Numbered from the stretch's first letter, positions 9,402-19,487 are shown. The stretch: DNA of 64,000 nucleotides from Denitratisoma sp. DHT3 (GCF_007833355.1 NZ_CP020914.1:19213-83212), one strand, 5' to 3'. Numbers and translations: made by a program. The notes: generated by a model from the sequence alone, not told the origin.

Positions 9402-10273
9402 GAGTTCTCCTGCTTTGCGCCGCCACCCTGGGGCTGGCCGCCTGTTCCAGCCACCCGCCGGTGCCGGTGGAAACCCGTGGCCTGTCGCTGGCCGCCGCGC
9501 CGGCCGAGGTGCCGGCGGGTCATTACGTGGTGAAAAAGGGCGATACCCTGTATGGCATCGCGCTCGACCATGGCCAGTCGTATCGCGATCTGGCGGCCTG
9601 GAACAATCTGGAGGATCCCAACCGCATCCTGATCGGCCAGCAGTTGCGGGTGACGCCCCCGGACAATGCCGGCGCCGGCGTCGAGGTGCGGCCGGTGGCG
9701 GCGCCGCCGGCCGTGGAATCCCGCCCGGTGGCCGCGGCGGCGGCGGTCGCGGTGGGCGATGTCCTGGTGCGGGAACCAAAAGGCGGAAAACAGGCCTATT
9801 CGGAAGAGGCGTTGGCGCGCCTGCGCCAGCCGGAGCCGATGCAGACCGTGCCGGTGGCCAGCGCGCCGCCGGCCGCCGACAAGGGCGCGGCGCAGGCGCC
9901 GGCCGATGGGATCGGCTGGGCCTGGCCGTCTTCGGGCAAGATACTGGCGGGTTTCAGCGAGGGCAGCAACAAGGGCGTGGACCTCGCCGGCAAGCCGGGG
10001 GATCCGGTGCTGGCGGCGGGCAGTGGCAAGGTGGTGTATGCGGGAACGGGGCTGCGCGGCTACGGCAAGCTGGTGATCGTCAAACACGACGCCACCTTCC
10101 TTTCGGCCTATGCCCACAACAGTCAAATACTGGTCAAGGAAGGGCAGAGTGTGACCCGGGGACAGAAAATCGCCGAGGTAGGCAGCACGGACGCCGACCA
10201 GCCCAAGCTGCATTTCGAAATCAGACGTCAAGGTAAACCGGTAGACCCCACCCAGTATTTACCCAAACGCTAG
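9398..10273 (+). CDS. nlpD: NlpD lipoprotein, LysM plus degenerate M23 domain (amidase activator)
   Basis: A 291-residue lipoprotein: signal peptide ending LGLAAC (lipobox), LysM peptidoglycan-binding domain (HYVVKKGDTLYGIA, about residues 44-88), Ala/Pro-rich linker, and a C-terminal LytM/M23 fold (about 170-290). The zinc ligands of active M23 peptidases are not intact: NKGVDLAG replaces HxGxD, and SAYAHN replaces HxH. As in known NlpD it should activate the amidase AmiC during septum splitting rather than cut peptidoglycan itself. It overlaps pcm by four bases and precedes rpoS by 12. In Enterobacteria the main rpoS promoter lies inside nlpD; whether this holds here is untested. Confidence 0.93.
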   Translation: MRVLLLCAATLGLAACSSHPPVPVETRGLSLAAAPAEVPAGHYVVKKGDTLYGIALDHGQSYRDLAAWNNLEDPNRILIGQQLRVTPPDNAGAGVEVRPVAAPPAVESRPVAAAAAVAVGDVLVREPKGGKQAYSEEALARLRQPEPMQTVPVASAPPAADKGAAQAPADGIGWAWPSSGKILAGFSEGSNKGVDLAGKPGDPVLAAGSGKVVYAGTGLRGYGKLVIVKHDATFLSAYAHNSQILVKEGQSVTRGQKIAEVGSTDADQPKLHFEIRRQGKPVDPTQYLPKR

Positions 10274-10285
10274 GAGGTACGTGCC

Positions 10286-11212
10286 GTGAGCGACGAATCG
10301 TTTGCCAGGGATGAGGAGATCGAGGCTTCCTCCGAAGGTGAAGAGGAAACCACGGCAACGGAAGGGGCGGAGCTTGATTTCCTCGATGACATCACACAGC
10401 TCTATCTCAATGAGATCGGCACCCATGCCCTGCTGAAGGCCAACGAGGAGCGTGCCTTGGCGCGGGCGGTGCAGGCGGGGGATTTCGCCGCGCGCCAGCG
10501 CATGATCGAGTCCAATCTGCGCCTGGTGGTCAGCATCGCCCGGCATTACCAGAACCGGGGCCTGCCCTTCGACGACCTGATCGAGGAAGGCAATCTGGGC
10601 CTGATCCATGCGCTGGAGAAGTTCGACCCGGAGCGGGGCTTCCGCTTTTCCACCTATGCCACCTGGTGGATCCGGCAGAACATCGAGCGGGCGATCATGA
10701 ACCAGTCGCGCACCATCCGTCTGCCGGTCCATGTGGTGAAGGAACTCAACCAGGTGCTGCGCACCCTGCGGCAACTGGATACCCAGGACGGTTCCGTGCA
10801 TCACGGTCCGGAGGACGTGGCGATCGTGCTCGGCAAGCCGGTGCATGAGGTGCGTCAGATCCTGACCCTGCCGGAGCGCACCGCTTCCCTGGATGCGCCG
10901 CTGGAGATCGATCCGGATCTGACCATCGGCGATGCGGTTGCCGACGACAACGAGATCGGACCGGAACTGACGTTGGCCCAGGTGGAGGTGGAAGGGCTGA
11001 TGGAAGGCTGGATCGAGGAGCTGTCGGAACGGCAGCGCCTGGTCATCGAGCGCCGCTACGGCCTGAACGGGCAGGAACTGGAAACCCTGGAAAACATCGC
11101 CAGCGCCATGGGCGTGACCCGCGAACGGGTGCGCCAGATCCAGATGGAAGCCTTGCAGAGCCTGCGCCGGCGGCTAACGCGGGACGGCCTGGGGCGCGAC
11201 GCCCTGCTCTGA
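10286..11212 (+). CDS. rpoS: RNA polymerase sigma factor RpoS
   Basis: A 308-residue group 2 sigma factor. An acidic N-terminus leads into region 1.2 ([11 protein letters not shown]), region 2 ([52 protein letters not shown]), region 3 and region 4 ([17 protein letters not shown], the -35-binding helix-turn-helix). It directs general stress and stationary-phase transcription. Start is GTG at 10286, placed by a strong AGGAGGT seven bases upstream. Its last 39 bases overlap, tail to tail, the 3' end of mltB on the other strand. Confidence 0.96.
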   Translation: MSDESFARDEEIEASSEGEEETTATEGAELDFLDDITQLYLNEIGTHALLKANEERALARAVQAGDFAARQRMIESNLRLVVSIARHYQNRGLPFDDLIEEGNLGLIHALEKFDPERGFRFSTYATWWIRQNIERAIMNQSRTIRLPVHVVKELNQVLRTLRQLDTQDGSVHHGPEDVAIVLGKPVHEVRQILTLPERTASLDAPLEIDPDLTIGDAVADDNEIGPELTLAQVEVEGLMEGWIEELSERQRLVIERRYGLNGQELETLENIASAMGVTRERVRQIQMEALQSLRRRLTRDGLGRDALL

Positions 11213-12262
11213 GCCGTTCGACGCCGCGCCGTCGTGCGCGGAGCCGAGCGCGGCCAGGCCGGATTCCTGCCGCATGCGCTGGCGCAGGGCCGCCGCCAGG
11301 TCGGCCACGGCCGAGGCGTAGAAACTGCTGCGGTTGTAGCGGGTGATCACGTAGAAATTCTGGTAGCCCAGGCGGTATTCCGTCTGGGCGCCGGGGGTGA
11401 CGTAGTCGATCAGGGCCGCCGGGGCTTCGGGCGCGTCTTCCGTCGCCACGCCGTAGTCGGCCATTTCCCGCGGCAGGCGCCTGGGCGCGATGCCTTCCTC
11501 AAGCAATTCCTCCACTCGTTCTCCGCTCACGGCGGCGGCCGCCAGGATCGGGCCGCCCCGCTGCCAGCCATGCTCGGCCAGAAAGCGGCCGACGCTGCCG
11601 ATCGCGTCGACGCTGCTGGCCAGATCCACCCGGCCGTTGCCGTCGAAATCCACCGCCCACTGGCGCTGGCTGCTGGGCAGGAACTGGGGCATGCCCAGGG
11701 CGCCGGCGTAGGAGCCGTGATAGGAGAGCGGAGAACGCCCCTCCTCCCGGGCCAGCAGCAGCAAGGCCTCCAGCTCGCGGCGGAACAGTCCGGCGCGGGG
11801 CGGGTAGTCGAACGCCAGGTTGGTCAGGGCCGAGAAGGTCTCGAAACGGCCCATGTGGCGGCCGTAGATGGTTTCCACGCCGATGATGGCGACGACGATC
11901 TCCGCCGGCACGCCGTAGAGCGTCTCCACCCGCAGCAGCGGGTCCCTGTGCAGGGCCCAGAACTTGACCCCGGCGGCGATGCGGCGGGGCTCGACGAAGC
12001 GGTCGTGGTACGCCTGCCAGGAGCGGATGCCCGGGTCCTTGGGGGGCTGGATCGCCTTCAGCACGGCCGGCAGGGGCCGGGCCTGGTGGAACAGGTGGGC
12101 GAGTTCCTCACTGGCGAAGCCGTGGCGCCGCGAAAGGTCGCCGATGAAGTCGCGCACGTCCTCCCGCTGGGCGTAGTCGACGGCGCTGGCGCCGGCGGCC
12201 GGGGGCGGCAGACAGACCGCCAGGAGGCATAACAGGAGGGACGGAAACTTCATGGGTTTCAT
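11174..12262 (-). CDS. mltB: Lytic murein transglycosylase B
   Basis: A 362-residue protein with a cleavable signal peptide ([19 protein letters not shown]...AGA). The family 103 transglycosylase core contains [12 protein letters not shown] with the catalytic Glu, and [15 protein letters not shown]. It cleaves peptidoglycan between MurNAc and GlcNAc, forming 1,6-anhydroMurNAc ends. No lipobox Cys is seen, so it is probably a soluble periplasmic form. The start overlaps the stop of the transglutaminase gene (ATGA), placing it last in the moxR-DUF58-TgpA-mltB run. Its 3' end overlaps rpoS convergently. Confidence 0.93.
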   Translation of the reverse strand: MKPMKFPSLLLCLLAVCLPPPAAGASAVDYAQREDVRDFIGDLSRRHGFASEELAHLFHQARPLPAVLKAIQPPKDPGIRSWQAYHDRFVEPRRIAAGVKFWALHRDPLLRVETLYGVPAEIVVAIIGVETIYGRHMGRFETFSALTNLAFDYPPRAGLFRRELEALLLLAREEGRSPLSYHGSYAGALGMPQFLPSSQRQWAVDFDGNGRVDLASSVDAIGSVGRFLAEHGWQRGGPILAAAAVSGERVEELLEEGIAPRRLPREMADYGVATEDAPEAPAALIDYVTPGAQTEYRLGYQNFYVITRYNRSSFYASAVADLAAALRQRMRQESGLAALGSAHDGAASNGSEQGVAPQAVPR

Positions 12263-14217
12263 GGCGAGAATTCGGCGATGCGGCGCTTGAGATCGGACAG
12301 TGCGGAACGGCTGTCGGCCACTTTACCGTAGCGCAGGGACTCGTAAAGCCCGCAGATGGCTTCGATTTCACCTGCCTTCCCCGGCATTGCGCCGCACAGT
12401 CGTCGGCCGTGGTCGCACGGTCCTTCCCAGGGCCGCCGTTCCAGGCCGCGCGGGCGGAGTTTGCGCTGGAAGCGCCGCCAGGCCGCCTGCAACGGGTCCG
12501 CGCGCCGCCACTGGCGCAGCGTCCAGGCGGCGAGCAGCAGCATCAGCGCGCCGCAGAGGACGGCCAGCAGAATGCCCATGGTGCGCCAGTCGGGGGCGGC
12601 CATACCCAGACGGCGCAGCAGTTCCTGCTGGCGCTGGTCGTCATAGCCCAGCACCCACTGGTTCCAGTGGTTCGACAGGGCTTCCCAGCGGTAGCGCAGT
12701 TGTCGCAGCCATGCCAGCGTCGGCCGCTCCAGCAGCGGCAGCGGGTCTCCGCTTTGCACCGCGGCGGCCAGGCTGTTTTGCACCCGGTCGGGCGCGATCG
12801 CGGCGGTGGGGTCCACGCGCCGCCAGCCCTCTCCCTTCAGCCAGACTTCGGCCCAGGCATGGGCGTCGGACTGGCGCACCAGCAGGAAACCGTCCACCGG
12901 ATTGATTTCCCCACCCTGGTAGCCGGTGACCACGCGAGCCGGAATACCGGCGGCGCGCATCACGAAAACGAAACTGGCGGCAAAGTGCTCGCAGAAGCCG
13001 CGCCGCGTCTCGAACAGGAATTCGTCGATGCTGTGGCGTCCCAGCGCCGGCGGCGCCAGGGTATAGACGAAGGACTCGGTTCGATAGCGGGCCAGCATCG
13101 CGTTCACCAGCGCCCGGTCGTCTTTCGCGGCGCCGCGCAGGGCCTCAGCCAGGGCGCGGCTGCGCGGATTGAAGCCGGTGGGCAGGCGCAGCGCGGCCCG
13201 ACGCACGGCTTCGGTCTCGTCCTTGCCCACCGCCAGGGCCAGGTGGGAACGCATCGGGTAGCGCAGGCGGTTGTGAATCGGCTCCTTGCTGAGCAATTGA
13301 TATTGATGGGTGATATAGCCTTGGCTCGGTACCTGGCCGGGCAGGTCCAGGGCGAAGAGCCAGTGGCGATTGTGGGGTTCCAGGGTGACTTCATAGTCGA
13401 TGGCCGGCCCTTCCGGGCGATAGGGCAGCCCATCGCCGATGCCGGGCGGACCGATGTGCCAGGTCCGCCCGTCGAAATACTCCAGCACCGGACCCCGCCA
13501 GTAGCGTTCGGCCTTGGGCGGCGGCGGGCCGGAAAAGCGGGCGCGGAAGGCGATCGCGTCGGACAGCGAGAGTTCGGTGATGGAACCGGGCGCCATGCTT
13601 TCGGAGAGGCCGCTGAGGCCGCCGTGGGCGTCGGCCGGCAGCCCCCACAGCGGCGTCGACAGCCGGGGAAAGAGGATGAACAGCAGGACCATGAAGGGTG
13701 TCGCCTGGAGCAGCAGCTTTCCCGCCTGGGCCAGGGTGCGGCGCGGCGAAGGCTGGTCGTGGTTGAGGGCGATCATGGCGCCGGTCGTCACGAGCAGGGC
13801 GGCGAGCGCGGCGATGGCGGCCGCGATGCTCTGGCTGTGGAGAAAGTGCGCCAGTATCAGGAACAGGGCCAGCAGCAACGCCACGTAGGCGTCGCGCCGG
13901 CTGCGCATCTCGAACAGCTTCAAGGCCAGGAACAGGGTCAGCAGCGCGATCCCGGGGTTCTTGCCGATGATGGTGCGATATTCGAGGCCGACGCCGATCA
14001 GAGCCGCCACGGCGACCAGGTTGAGCATCCAGTGGGGTGGCGGGGGGATGCGGCGCCAGAGCAGCCAGCCGCGCCCGATCAGCGCCAGCCCCGCCAGGCC
14101 GGAGAGCCAGAGCGGCAGGTAGGGCGTCAGCGGCAACCCGACCGCCAGCGCGGCGGCGGCCAGCCAGAGGACCTGCCGCTGCGTGATCGGCGGGGAGTGC
14201 GGCTTAGTTGCTGCCAT
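12259..14217 (-). CDS. TgpA-like membrane transglutaminase (DUF3488 / transglutaminase-like / DUF4129)
   Basis: A 652-residue protein. About five to six transmembrane helices form the N-terminal DUF3488 region (residues 15-190). A periplasmic transglutaminase core follows with a Cys-His-Asp triad in RRGFCEHFAASFVF, DAHAWAEVW and GWRRVDPTAA (about 400-480). There is one more TM helix near 555-575 (GILLAVLCGALMLLLAAW) and a short cytoplasmic DUF4129 tail. TgpA of Pseudomonas is important for viability, but its substrate is unknown. Overlap with the DUF58 stop by 14 bases and linkage to moxR are the usual context for this family. Confidence 0.88.
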   Translation of the reverse strand: MAATKPHSPPITQRQVLWLAAAALAVGLPLTPYLPLWLSGLAGLALIGRGWLLWRRIPPPPHWMLNLVAVAALIGVGLEYRTIIGKNPGIALLTLFLALKLFEMRSRRDAYVALLLALFLILAHFLHSQSIAAAIAALAALLVTTGAMIALNHDQPSPRRTLAQAGKLLLQATPFMVLLFILFPRLSTPLWGLPADAHGGLSGLSESMAPGSITELSLSDAIAFRARFSGPPPPKAERYWRGPVLEYFDGRTWHIGPPGIGDGLPYRPEGPAIDYEVTLEPHNRHWLFALDLPGQVPSQGYITHQYQLLSKEPIHNRLRYPMRSHLALAVGKDETEAVRRAALRLPTGFNPRSRALAEALRGAAKDDRALVNAMLARYRTESFVYTLAPPALGRHSIDEFLFETRRGFCEHFAASFVFVMRAAGIPARVVTGYQGGEINPVDGFLLVRQSDAHAWAEVWLKGEGWRRVDPTAAIAPDRVQNSLAAAVQSGDPLPLLERPTLAWLRQLRYRWEALSNHWNQWVLGYDDQRQQELLRRLGMAAPDWRTMGILLAVLCGALMLLLAAWTLRQWRRADPLQAAWRRFQRKLRPRGLERRPWEGPCDHGRRLCGAMPGKAGEIEAICGLYESLRYGKVADSRSALSDLKRRIAEFSP

Positions 14218-15172
14218 GGAGCGCCAGCGCTTGCAGGCAGCGGTGGTAGTGGACCGCGCCGCTGGCCGGTTTCAGGCTGCGTCCGGGCAGGCGCAGCCCC
14301 CAGGCCAGGCCGGCGCCATGCGCATCGCAGACCCAGCGGGCGAGCAGCGACAGGCGCGACTCGTCGTCCAGCCCGGGAGGCAGGCGCTCCCAGTCCAGCC
14401 ACAGGGTCCGAGCGCTTTCGCCGGCGAACGTCTTGGTCAGCAGCTCTCCTTCCGGATGGCGGGCGGCGGCTTTCCAGGCCACGTGCTGGCGCGGATCGCC
14501 CGGCTGGTGGCTGCGCAGTCCGGCGAAATCGTCGCCGCCGCCGGACTGGCGCAGCCCGCCGGTCCGGCCTCCGTCGCCCAGGGGCAGGGGCGGTGCCAGG
14601 GGAGCCGGTCGCGGATAGACCAGGCAGTTCAGGGCCGGGACGGCATAGGCCCAGGCCCTGACCAGCCCCAGCGGATAGGAGGTTTCCAGGGTGACGCGAG
14701 GCAGGGGCAGCCAGCCGCGCTGCGCGGCGGGTACGGGAAGGGCGGCTTCGATGCAGTCGCCGCCCGGCACATTCACCGCCACGGCCGCGCCGTTGCCGGC
14801 GCGTAGCCGCAGTTCGGGGCGGCTGTCGGGCCGTGGATTGTGCAGCACCAGGCCGAAGAAGGCGGTGTCGCCGGCGAAGACCGGCTCGGCGCGGCCGGGC
14901 GTGATGCGCAGTCGGGCCAGATTGCGGAAAGTGGCGAGGATCGCGGCGATGCCCAGGCCCGTCAGCAGAAAAACGAAGGCGTGCCCCAGGCTCAGACCGT
15001 AATTGATGGCGCCGACCAGCATCACCGCCAGGCTCGCGGCATAGGCCAGTCCGGCCCGGGTGGGCAGCACGTAGATGCGGCGCTGGGTGAGGACGATGGG
15101 AGAGGCTTCCACCGTCTTGCCACGCAAGGCCCAGCGGTAGAAACGCTGACGCAGGGGGGCGACGAGGTTCAC
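14204..15172 (-). CDS. DUF58 domain membrane protein
   Basis: A 322-residue protein with two adjacent N-terminal membrane helices (about residues 40-80) and a C-terminal DUF58 region carrying the family motif GLRSHQPGDPRQHVAWKAAAR. The start codon is GTG (15172). DUF58 proteins nearly always accompany MoxR ATPases and are presumed to be their partners in protein maturation or envelope stress; the molecular activity is unknown. The VWA-like fold reported for relatives cannot be verified by eye. Confidence 0.85.
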   Translation of the reverse strand: MNLVAPLRQRFYRWALRGKTVEASPIVLTQRRIYVLPTRAGLAYAASLAVMLVGAINYGLSLGHAFVFLLTGLGIAAILATFRNLARLRITPGRAEPVFAGDTAFFGLVLHNPRPDSRPELRLRAGNGAAVAVNVPGGDCIEAALPVPAAQRGWLPLPRVTLETSYPLGLVRAWAYAVPALNCLVYPRPAPLAPPLPLGDGGRTGGLRQSGGGDDFAGLRSHQPGDPRQHVAWKAAARHPEGELLTKTFAGESARTLWLDWERLPPGLDDESRLSLLARWVCDAHGAGLAWGLRLPGRSLKPASGAVHYHRCLQALALHGSN

Positions 15173-15236
15173 GGAGACGGTGGCCGCGAAATGGCCCGTT
15201 GAAACGGCAAGTCGAACATTCTTAAAACCTCAGTCA

Positions 15237-15375
15237 GCCACAGAGGACCACAGAGGACACGGAGATCACAGGGGAAAGGCAATGGGTTGCCAACGCTGGA
15301 TCGCTCACCCGCAAGGTGATCGGGTCAATTGCGGCAAATCCGCTTCCACTCTGTGTCCTCTGTGATCTCTGTGGC
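15237..15375. repeat. Near-perfect 28-bp inverted repeat in the moxR-DUF58 gap
   Basis: The 262-base gap 15173-15434 holds no gene. Its left arm (15237-15265, starting GCCACAGAGGACC) and right arm (15348-15375, ending GATCTCTGTGGC) are reverse complements apart from one indel and one mismatch, and are 82 bases apart. The arms are built on a CACAGAGGAC core that also repeats inside the left arm. It resembles the extragenic palindromic repeats dispersed through many proteobacterial genomes. No second copy was seen in this window. Confidence 0.8.
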
Positions 15376-15434
15376 TTGAAGTGCGGTTTTCAGGTTCATC
15401 GAAGCTTTCCCTGCCGGGTTCCGGCTTGGCCGGT

Positions 15435-16370
15435 TCAGGGCAGGGGCACCGACTCGATCAGACGCCGCGCCATTTCCTCGGCGGTGGGGGCGACGTCAGT
15501 GCCGGCGCCCGGGTGCAAACGGTGGCCGGCGACCGCCGGCAGCACGGCCTGGATGTCTTCCGGCAGCACATGGTCGCGTCTTTCCAGCCAGGCCCAGGCG
15601 CGGGCGGCCGCCAGCAGGCCGAGCGCCGCGCGGGGCGACAGGCCGGTCGCGAAGTCGGCGCCGTGGCGAGTGTGTTCGGCCAGGGCCTGCACGTAGTCGA
15701 TCAGTGCCGGCGCCGCATGGACGCTCGCCACCTGCTGTTGCAGTTCTTGCAGGGCCGCGGGGGGAAGCAGGGGGGAAAGCTCCGCCACCATGGTGCGCCG
15801 GTCGGCGCCGGCCAGCAGTTCGCGTTCCGCCGCGCGGTCCGGATACCCCAGTTGGAGGCGCATCAGGAAGCGGTCCAACTGCGATTCGGGCAGGGGGAAG
15901 GTGCCGATCTGATGGGCGGGATTCTGTGTGGCGATGACGAAAAAAGGCACGGGCAGGGGGCGCGTCCGGCCTTCCACCGTGACCTGGCGTTCTTCCATGG
16001 CCTCCAGCAGCGCGCTCTGGGCTTTCGGCGTGGCGCGATTGACTTCGTCGGCGAGAATCAACTGGGCGAAGATCGGTCCGGGGTGGAAGCGGAAGGCGCC
16101 GATCTCCCGGTCGAACACGGAGACGCCGAGAATGTCGGCCGGCAGGAGGTCGCTGGTGAATTGGATGCGCTGGAATTCCAGCCCCAGCAGCCGGGCCAGC
16201 AGGTGGGCCAGGGTGGTCTTGCCGACGCCGGGAATGTCCTCGATCAGCAGGTGGCCCTGCGCCAGCAGGCAGGCCACGGCCAGGCGGATCTGGCGTTCCT
16301 TGCCGAGAATCACGCGCCCGGCGGCGGCGAGGACCTGCTGCATGGGGGAGTCCGATGAGGGTGCAAGCAT
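15435..16370 (-). CDS. MoxR-family AAA+ ATPase
   Basis: A 311-residue AAA+ protein. Walker A is IPGVGKTTLA, Walker B LILADEVNRA, sensor 1 FFVIATQNP, and the arginine-finger region LPESQLDRFLMRL. MoxR ATPases act as chaperones that mature enzyme complexes, usually with DUF58/VWA partners encoded next to them, as here. Start 16370 is the first ATG; a second at 16343 (MQQVLAAAG) is close to where family homology begins and is possible. It is divergent from the histone-deacetylase-like gene across a 59-base gap. Confidence 0.9.
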   Translation of the reverse strand: MLAPSSDSPMQQVLAAAGRVILGKERQIRLAVACLLAQGHLLIEDIPGVGKTTLAHLLARLLGLEFQRIQFTSDLLPADILGVSVFDREIGAFRFHPGPIFAQLILADEVNRATPKAQSALLEAMEERQVTVEGRTRPLPVPFFVIATQNPAHQIGTFPLPESQLDRFLMRLQLGYPDRAAERELLAGADRRTMVAELSPLLPPAALQELQQQVASVHAAPALIDYVQALAEHTRHGADFATGLSPRAALGLLAAARAWAWLERRDHVLPEDIQAVLPAVAGHRLHPGAGTDVAPTAEEMARRLIESVPLP

Positions 16371-16429
16371 GGCGCAAGGTGGCTGGGAGATAATGAAAGC
16401 GTCTCAGTTGATTGTATGCCATCCCTTTC

Positions 16430-17353
16430 ATGACCACCGCCTACATCACCCACCATGATTGCAGGCTCCACGACATGGGGCCGGATCACCCGGAATGCCC
16501 GGATCGGCTGGACGCCATCAACGACCGCCTGATCGCCGCCGGCCTGGACATCTATCTCCAGCACCATGACGCCCCGCTGGCGGAGATGGCGCATTTGCTG
16601 CGGGTGCATCCGCGCAGCTACGTCGAGCAGCTTCAGGACAGTGCGCCGGGTCATGGCATCGTCCATCTGGACCCGGACACGGTGATGAGTCCCGGAACCT
16701 TGCGGGCCGCGCTGCGGGCGGCCGGTGCCGGGGTGCTGGGCGTCGACCTGGTGATGAAGGGGGAGGCCAGCAATGCGTTTTGCGCTGTGCGTCCGCCCGG
16801 CCATCACGCCGAACGGGCGCGGGCGATGGGGTTCTGCTTTTTCAACAACATCGCCGTGGCCGCCGGCCATGCCCTGGAGGCCTGGGGACTGGAGCGGGTG
16901 GCGATCGTGGATTTCGACGTTCATCACGGCAACGGCACGGAGAACATTTTTTCCGGGCATCCGCGCGTGTTGATGGTTGGCAGTTTCCAGCACCCGTTCT
17001 ATCCCTACAGCGGCACCGACCATCCGGCCGCCAATATGTGCAACGTGCCCCTGCCGGCCGGCACCCGTGGCGACGCATTCCGCGACATGGTGGCCGACCT
17101 GTGGCTGCCGCGGCTGAACGCCTTCGCGCCGCAGCTGGTGCTGATCTCAGCCGGTTTCGACGCCCATTGCGAGGACGACATGGCTTCCCTGGGGCTGGTG
17201 GAGAACGACTACGCCTGGGTCACGACCCAGCTCAAGACGCTGGCCGAGACCCATGCGGGCGGGCGCATCGTCTCGATGCTGGAGGGCGGGTATGCGCTGT
17301 CGGCCCTGGGGCGCAGCGCCGCCGCCCACATCAAGGTTCTGGCCGGTCTGTAG
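16430..17353 (+). CDS. Histone deacetylase family (class II-like) metallohydrolase
   Basis: A 307-residue arginase/deacetylase-fold protein. The catalytic His pair is in [10 protein letters not shown]; zinc ligands are Asp and His in [12 protein letters not shown] and Asp in [21 protein letters not shown] follows. Bacterial members deacetylate acetylated polyamines, lysines or small molecules; the substrate here is not predictable. Start set at the first ATG, 16430 ([11 protein letters not shown]); a TTG six codons upstream is less likely. Length is normal for the family. Confidence 0.88.
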   Translation: MTTAYITHHDCRLHDMGPDHPECPDRLDAINDRLIAAGLDIYLQHHDAPLAEMAHLLRVHPRSYVEQLQDSAPGHGIVHLDPDTVMSPGTLRAALRAAGAGVLGVDLVMKGEASNAFCAVRPPGHHAERARAMGFCFFNNIAVAAGHALEAWGLERVAIVDFDVHHGNGTENIFSGHPRVLMVGSFQHPFYPYSGTDHPAANMCNVPLPAGTRGDAFRDMVADLWLPRLNAFAPQLVLISAGFDAHCEDDMASLGLVENDYAWVTTQLKTLAETHAGGRIVSMLEGGYALSALGRSAAAHIKVLAGL

Positions 17354-17403
17354 GCGGGGCGCTTTCGGTTAGAATCACAAGCTCATTTGTCTTGGATTTG
17401 TTC

Positions 17404-18282
17404 ATGATTACCGGTTCCATCCCCGCAATCGTCACCCCCATGCATGAGGACGGCAGCCTGGATCTGCCTGGATTCAGGCGCCTGCTCGACTGGCATGTGG
17501 CCGAAGGTTCGGACGCCATCGTGGTGGTCGGCACCACGGGCGAGTCGCCGACGGTGGACGTGGAAGAGCATTGCCAGATCATCGAGACGGCGGTGAGCCA
17601 CGTGGCGGGCCGGGTACCGGTGATCGCCGGTACCGGCGCCAACTCGACCCGCGAAGCCATCGAGCTGGGCCAGTTCGCCAAGCGCGCCGGCGCCGCTGCG
17701 CATCTGTCGGTGGTGCCCTATTACAACAAGCCTACCCAGGAAGGTTTGTACCGGCATTTCAAGGCCATCGCCGAGGCGGTGGAACTGCCCCTGATCATGT
17801 ACAACGTGCCCGGCCGTACCGTGGCCGACATGTCCAACGACACCACGCTGCGCCTCGCCCAGGTGCCGGGCATCGTCGGCATCAAGGATGCCACCGGCAA
17901 TATCGAGCGGGGCTGCGATCTGATCAAGCGGGCGCCGCGCGAGTTCGCGATCTACAGCGGCGACGATGCCACGGCCCTCGCCCTGATATTGCTCGGCGCC
18001 CAGGGCACCATTTCCGTGACCGCCAACGTGGCGCCGCGGCTGATGCACCGGATGTGCGAAGCCGCCCTGGCGGGCGACCTGGCGGCTGCCCGCGAGCTCA
18101 ACGCCCGTCTCCTGGGCCTGCATCGGCACCTGTTCGTCGAGGCCAATCCGATTCCGGTCAAGTGGGCCGTGCAGCAGTTGGGCCTCATCGAAGGGGGGCT
18201 GCGCCTGCCGCTGACGCCGCTGTCTCCGGAATTCCATGACCGCCTGCGCAGTGCCATGCGTGAAGCGGATATCCAGATTTGA
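17404..18282 (+). CDS. dapA: 4-hydroxy-tetrahydrodipicolinate synthase
   Basis: A 292-residue DapA. Schiff-base Lys161 (GIKDATGN), the catalytic triad Thr44, Tyr107 (PYYNKP) and Tyr133 (MYNVPGRT), and substrate-binding Arg138 are all in place. It condenses pyruvate with aspartate semialdehyde in the lysine/meso-diaminopimelate pathway. A TAGAAT -10-like hexamer lies at 17370-17375. bamC follows after 19 bases, the classical dapA-bamC pairing. Confidence 0.96.
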   Translation: MITGSIPAIVTPMHEDGSLDLPGFRRLLDWHVAEGSDAIVVVGTTGESPTVDVEEHCQIIETAVSHVAGRVPVIAGTGANSTREAIELGQFAKRAGAAAHLSVVPYYNKPTQEGLYRHFKAIAEAVELPLIMYNVPGRTVADMSNDTTLRLAQVPGIVGIKDATGNIERGCDLIKRAPREFAIYSGDDATALALILLGAQGTISVTANVAPRLMHRMCEAALAGDLAAARELNARLLGLHRHLFVEANPIPVKWAVQQLGLIEGGLRLPLTPLSPEFHDRLRSAMREADIQI

Positions 18283-18301
18283 CCACTTAAGGTAAAGACG
18301 C

Positions 18302-19444
18302 ATGAAGCCGAAGTCGTTGGTGCTGACGCTGTCGCTGGGACTGCTGCTGTCCGCTTGCAGCAGTTCGCTGCTGGAAAACAAAAAGGTTGACTACAAGTCG
18401 GCGGGGAAATTGCCGCCACTGGAAATTCCCCCCGATCTTTCGGCGCCGAGCCGCGATGAACGCTATGCGGTGCCGGATATCGCCAATCCCAAGGGAACGG
18501 CCAGCTATTCGACCTACTCCGGCGAGCGGGGCGGCCAGGTGCGGGCTTCCACCGGCCAGGATGTGCTGCCCAAGTTCGACAATATGCGGATCGAGCATGC
18601 CGGCACTCAGCGCTGGCTGGTCGTGCCGGGAGCGCCGGACAAGGTTTGGCCGCTGGTGAAGGAGTTCTGGCAGGAGTCGGGTTTCATCATCGGCAGCGAG
18701 CGTCCCGAGTCCGGCGTGATGGAAACCGACTGGGCCGAGAATCGCGCCAAGCTTCCCCAGGACATGCTGCGGAGCACGCTGGGCAATATCTTCGACAGCG
18801 CGTATTCCACCGGCGAGCTCGACAAGTTCCGTTCCCGTCTCGAACCGGGCGCGACTGCGGGCACCACCGAGATCTACATCAGCCATCGGGGCATGGTCGA
18901 GGTGTACATCAACGAGGGCAAGGAGCAGACCCGCTGGCAGCCCCGTCCCGTGGATACGGGCCTGGAGTCGGAGATGCTGCGCCGCCTGATGGTCCGCCTG
19001 GGCGTCGAGGAGGCGCGCGCCGCGACGATGCTGGCGGAGAAGCCGCAGCAGGAGCGGGCGAAGATCCTGCCGCCGGGCGCGGGTAATCCTGCGTCACTGG
19101 AAATCAGCGAGCCTTTCGACCGGGCCTGGCGCCGGGTCGGTTTGGCGCTGGACCGGATCGGCTTCACCGTGGAAGACCGCGACCGCAGCCAGGGCGTCTA
19201 TTACGTGCGCTATGTGGACCCCGAGGCCGATGTCAAAAAAACGGCCGGCGAGCCGGGCTTCTTTTCCAAGCTGATGTTCTGGAAGAGCGACAAGCCCGTG
19301 ACCATCGACAACGCCCGCTACAGCATCCACGTCAAGAGCAGTGCCGATGCCACCTCGGTGCAAGTCCTGACCCGGGAGGGTGGAGTGGATAAATCGGAAA
19401 CGTCGAGGAAAATCCTCAATCTGCTTCACGAGCAGCTCAAATAA
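18302..19444 (+). CDS. bamC: Outer membrane assembly lipoprotein BamC
   Basis: A 380-residue lipoprotein (signal ending GLLLSAC, lipid on Cys) with an unstructured N-terminal lasso that includes VDYKSAGKLPPLEIPPDLS, the segment that binds BamD. Two helix-grip domains follow (about residues 100-215 and 255-375). It is part of the Bam complex inserting beta-barrel proteins into the outer membrane. Co-directional with dapA and followed directly by two terminator hairpins. Confidence 0.92.
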   Translation: MKPKSLVLTLSLGLLLSACSSSLLENKKVDYKSAGKLPPLEIPPDLSAPSRDERYAVPDIANPKGTASYSTYSGERGGQVRASTGQDVLPKFDNMRIEHAGTQRWLVVPGAPDKVWPLVKEFWQESGFIIGSERPESGVMETDWAENRAKLPQDMLRSTLGNIFDSAYSTGELDKFRSRLEPGATAGTTEIYISHRGMVEVYINEGKEQTRWQPRPVDTGLESEMLRRLMVRLGVEEARAATMLAEKPQQERAKILPPGAGNPASLEISEPFDRAWRRVGLALDRIGFTVEDRDRSQGVYYVRYVDPEADVKKTAGEPGFFSKLMFWKSDKPVTIDNARYSIHVKSSADATSVQVLTREGGVDKSETSRKILNLLHEQLK

Positions 19445-19450
19445 ACTCCA

Positions 19451-19481
19451 TTTCCCCATCCGGCGTTGCCGGATGGGGAAA
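19451..19481 (+). terminator. Hairpin after bamC
   Basis: Perfect 14-bp stem: TTTCCCCATCCGGC (19451-19464), loop GTT, complementary arm 19468-19481. It is followed by AATCGG rather than a U tract, so it may be an mRNA-end stabiliser placed just before the true terminator. Confidence 0.7.
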
Positions 19482-19487
19482 ATCGGC

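Noticed and set aside
12409..14661. 750-codon plus-strand frame opposite the TgpA-like gene
   Set aside because: Gln/Arg/Gly-rich shadow of a clear membrane transglutaminase gene; no family features.
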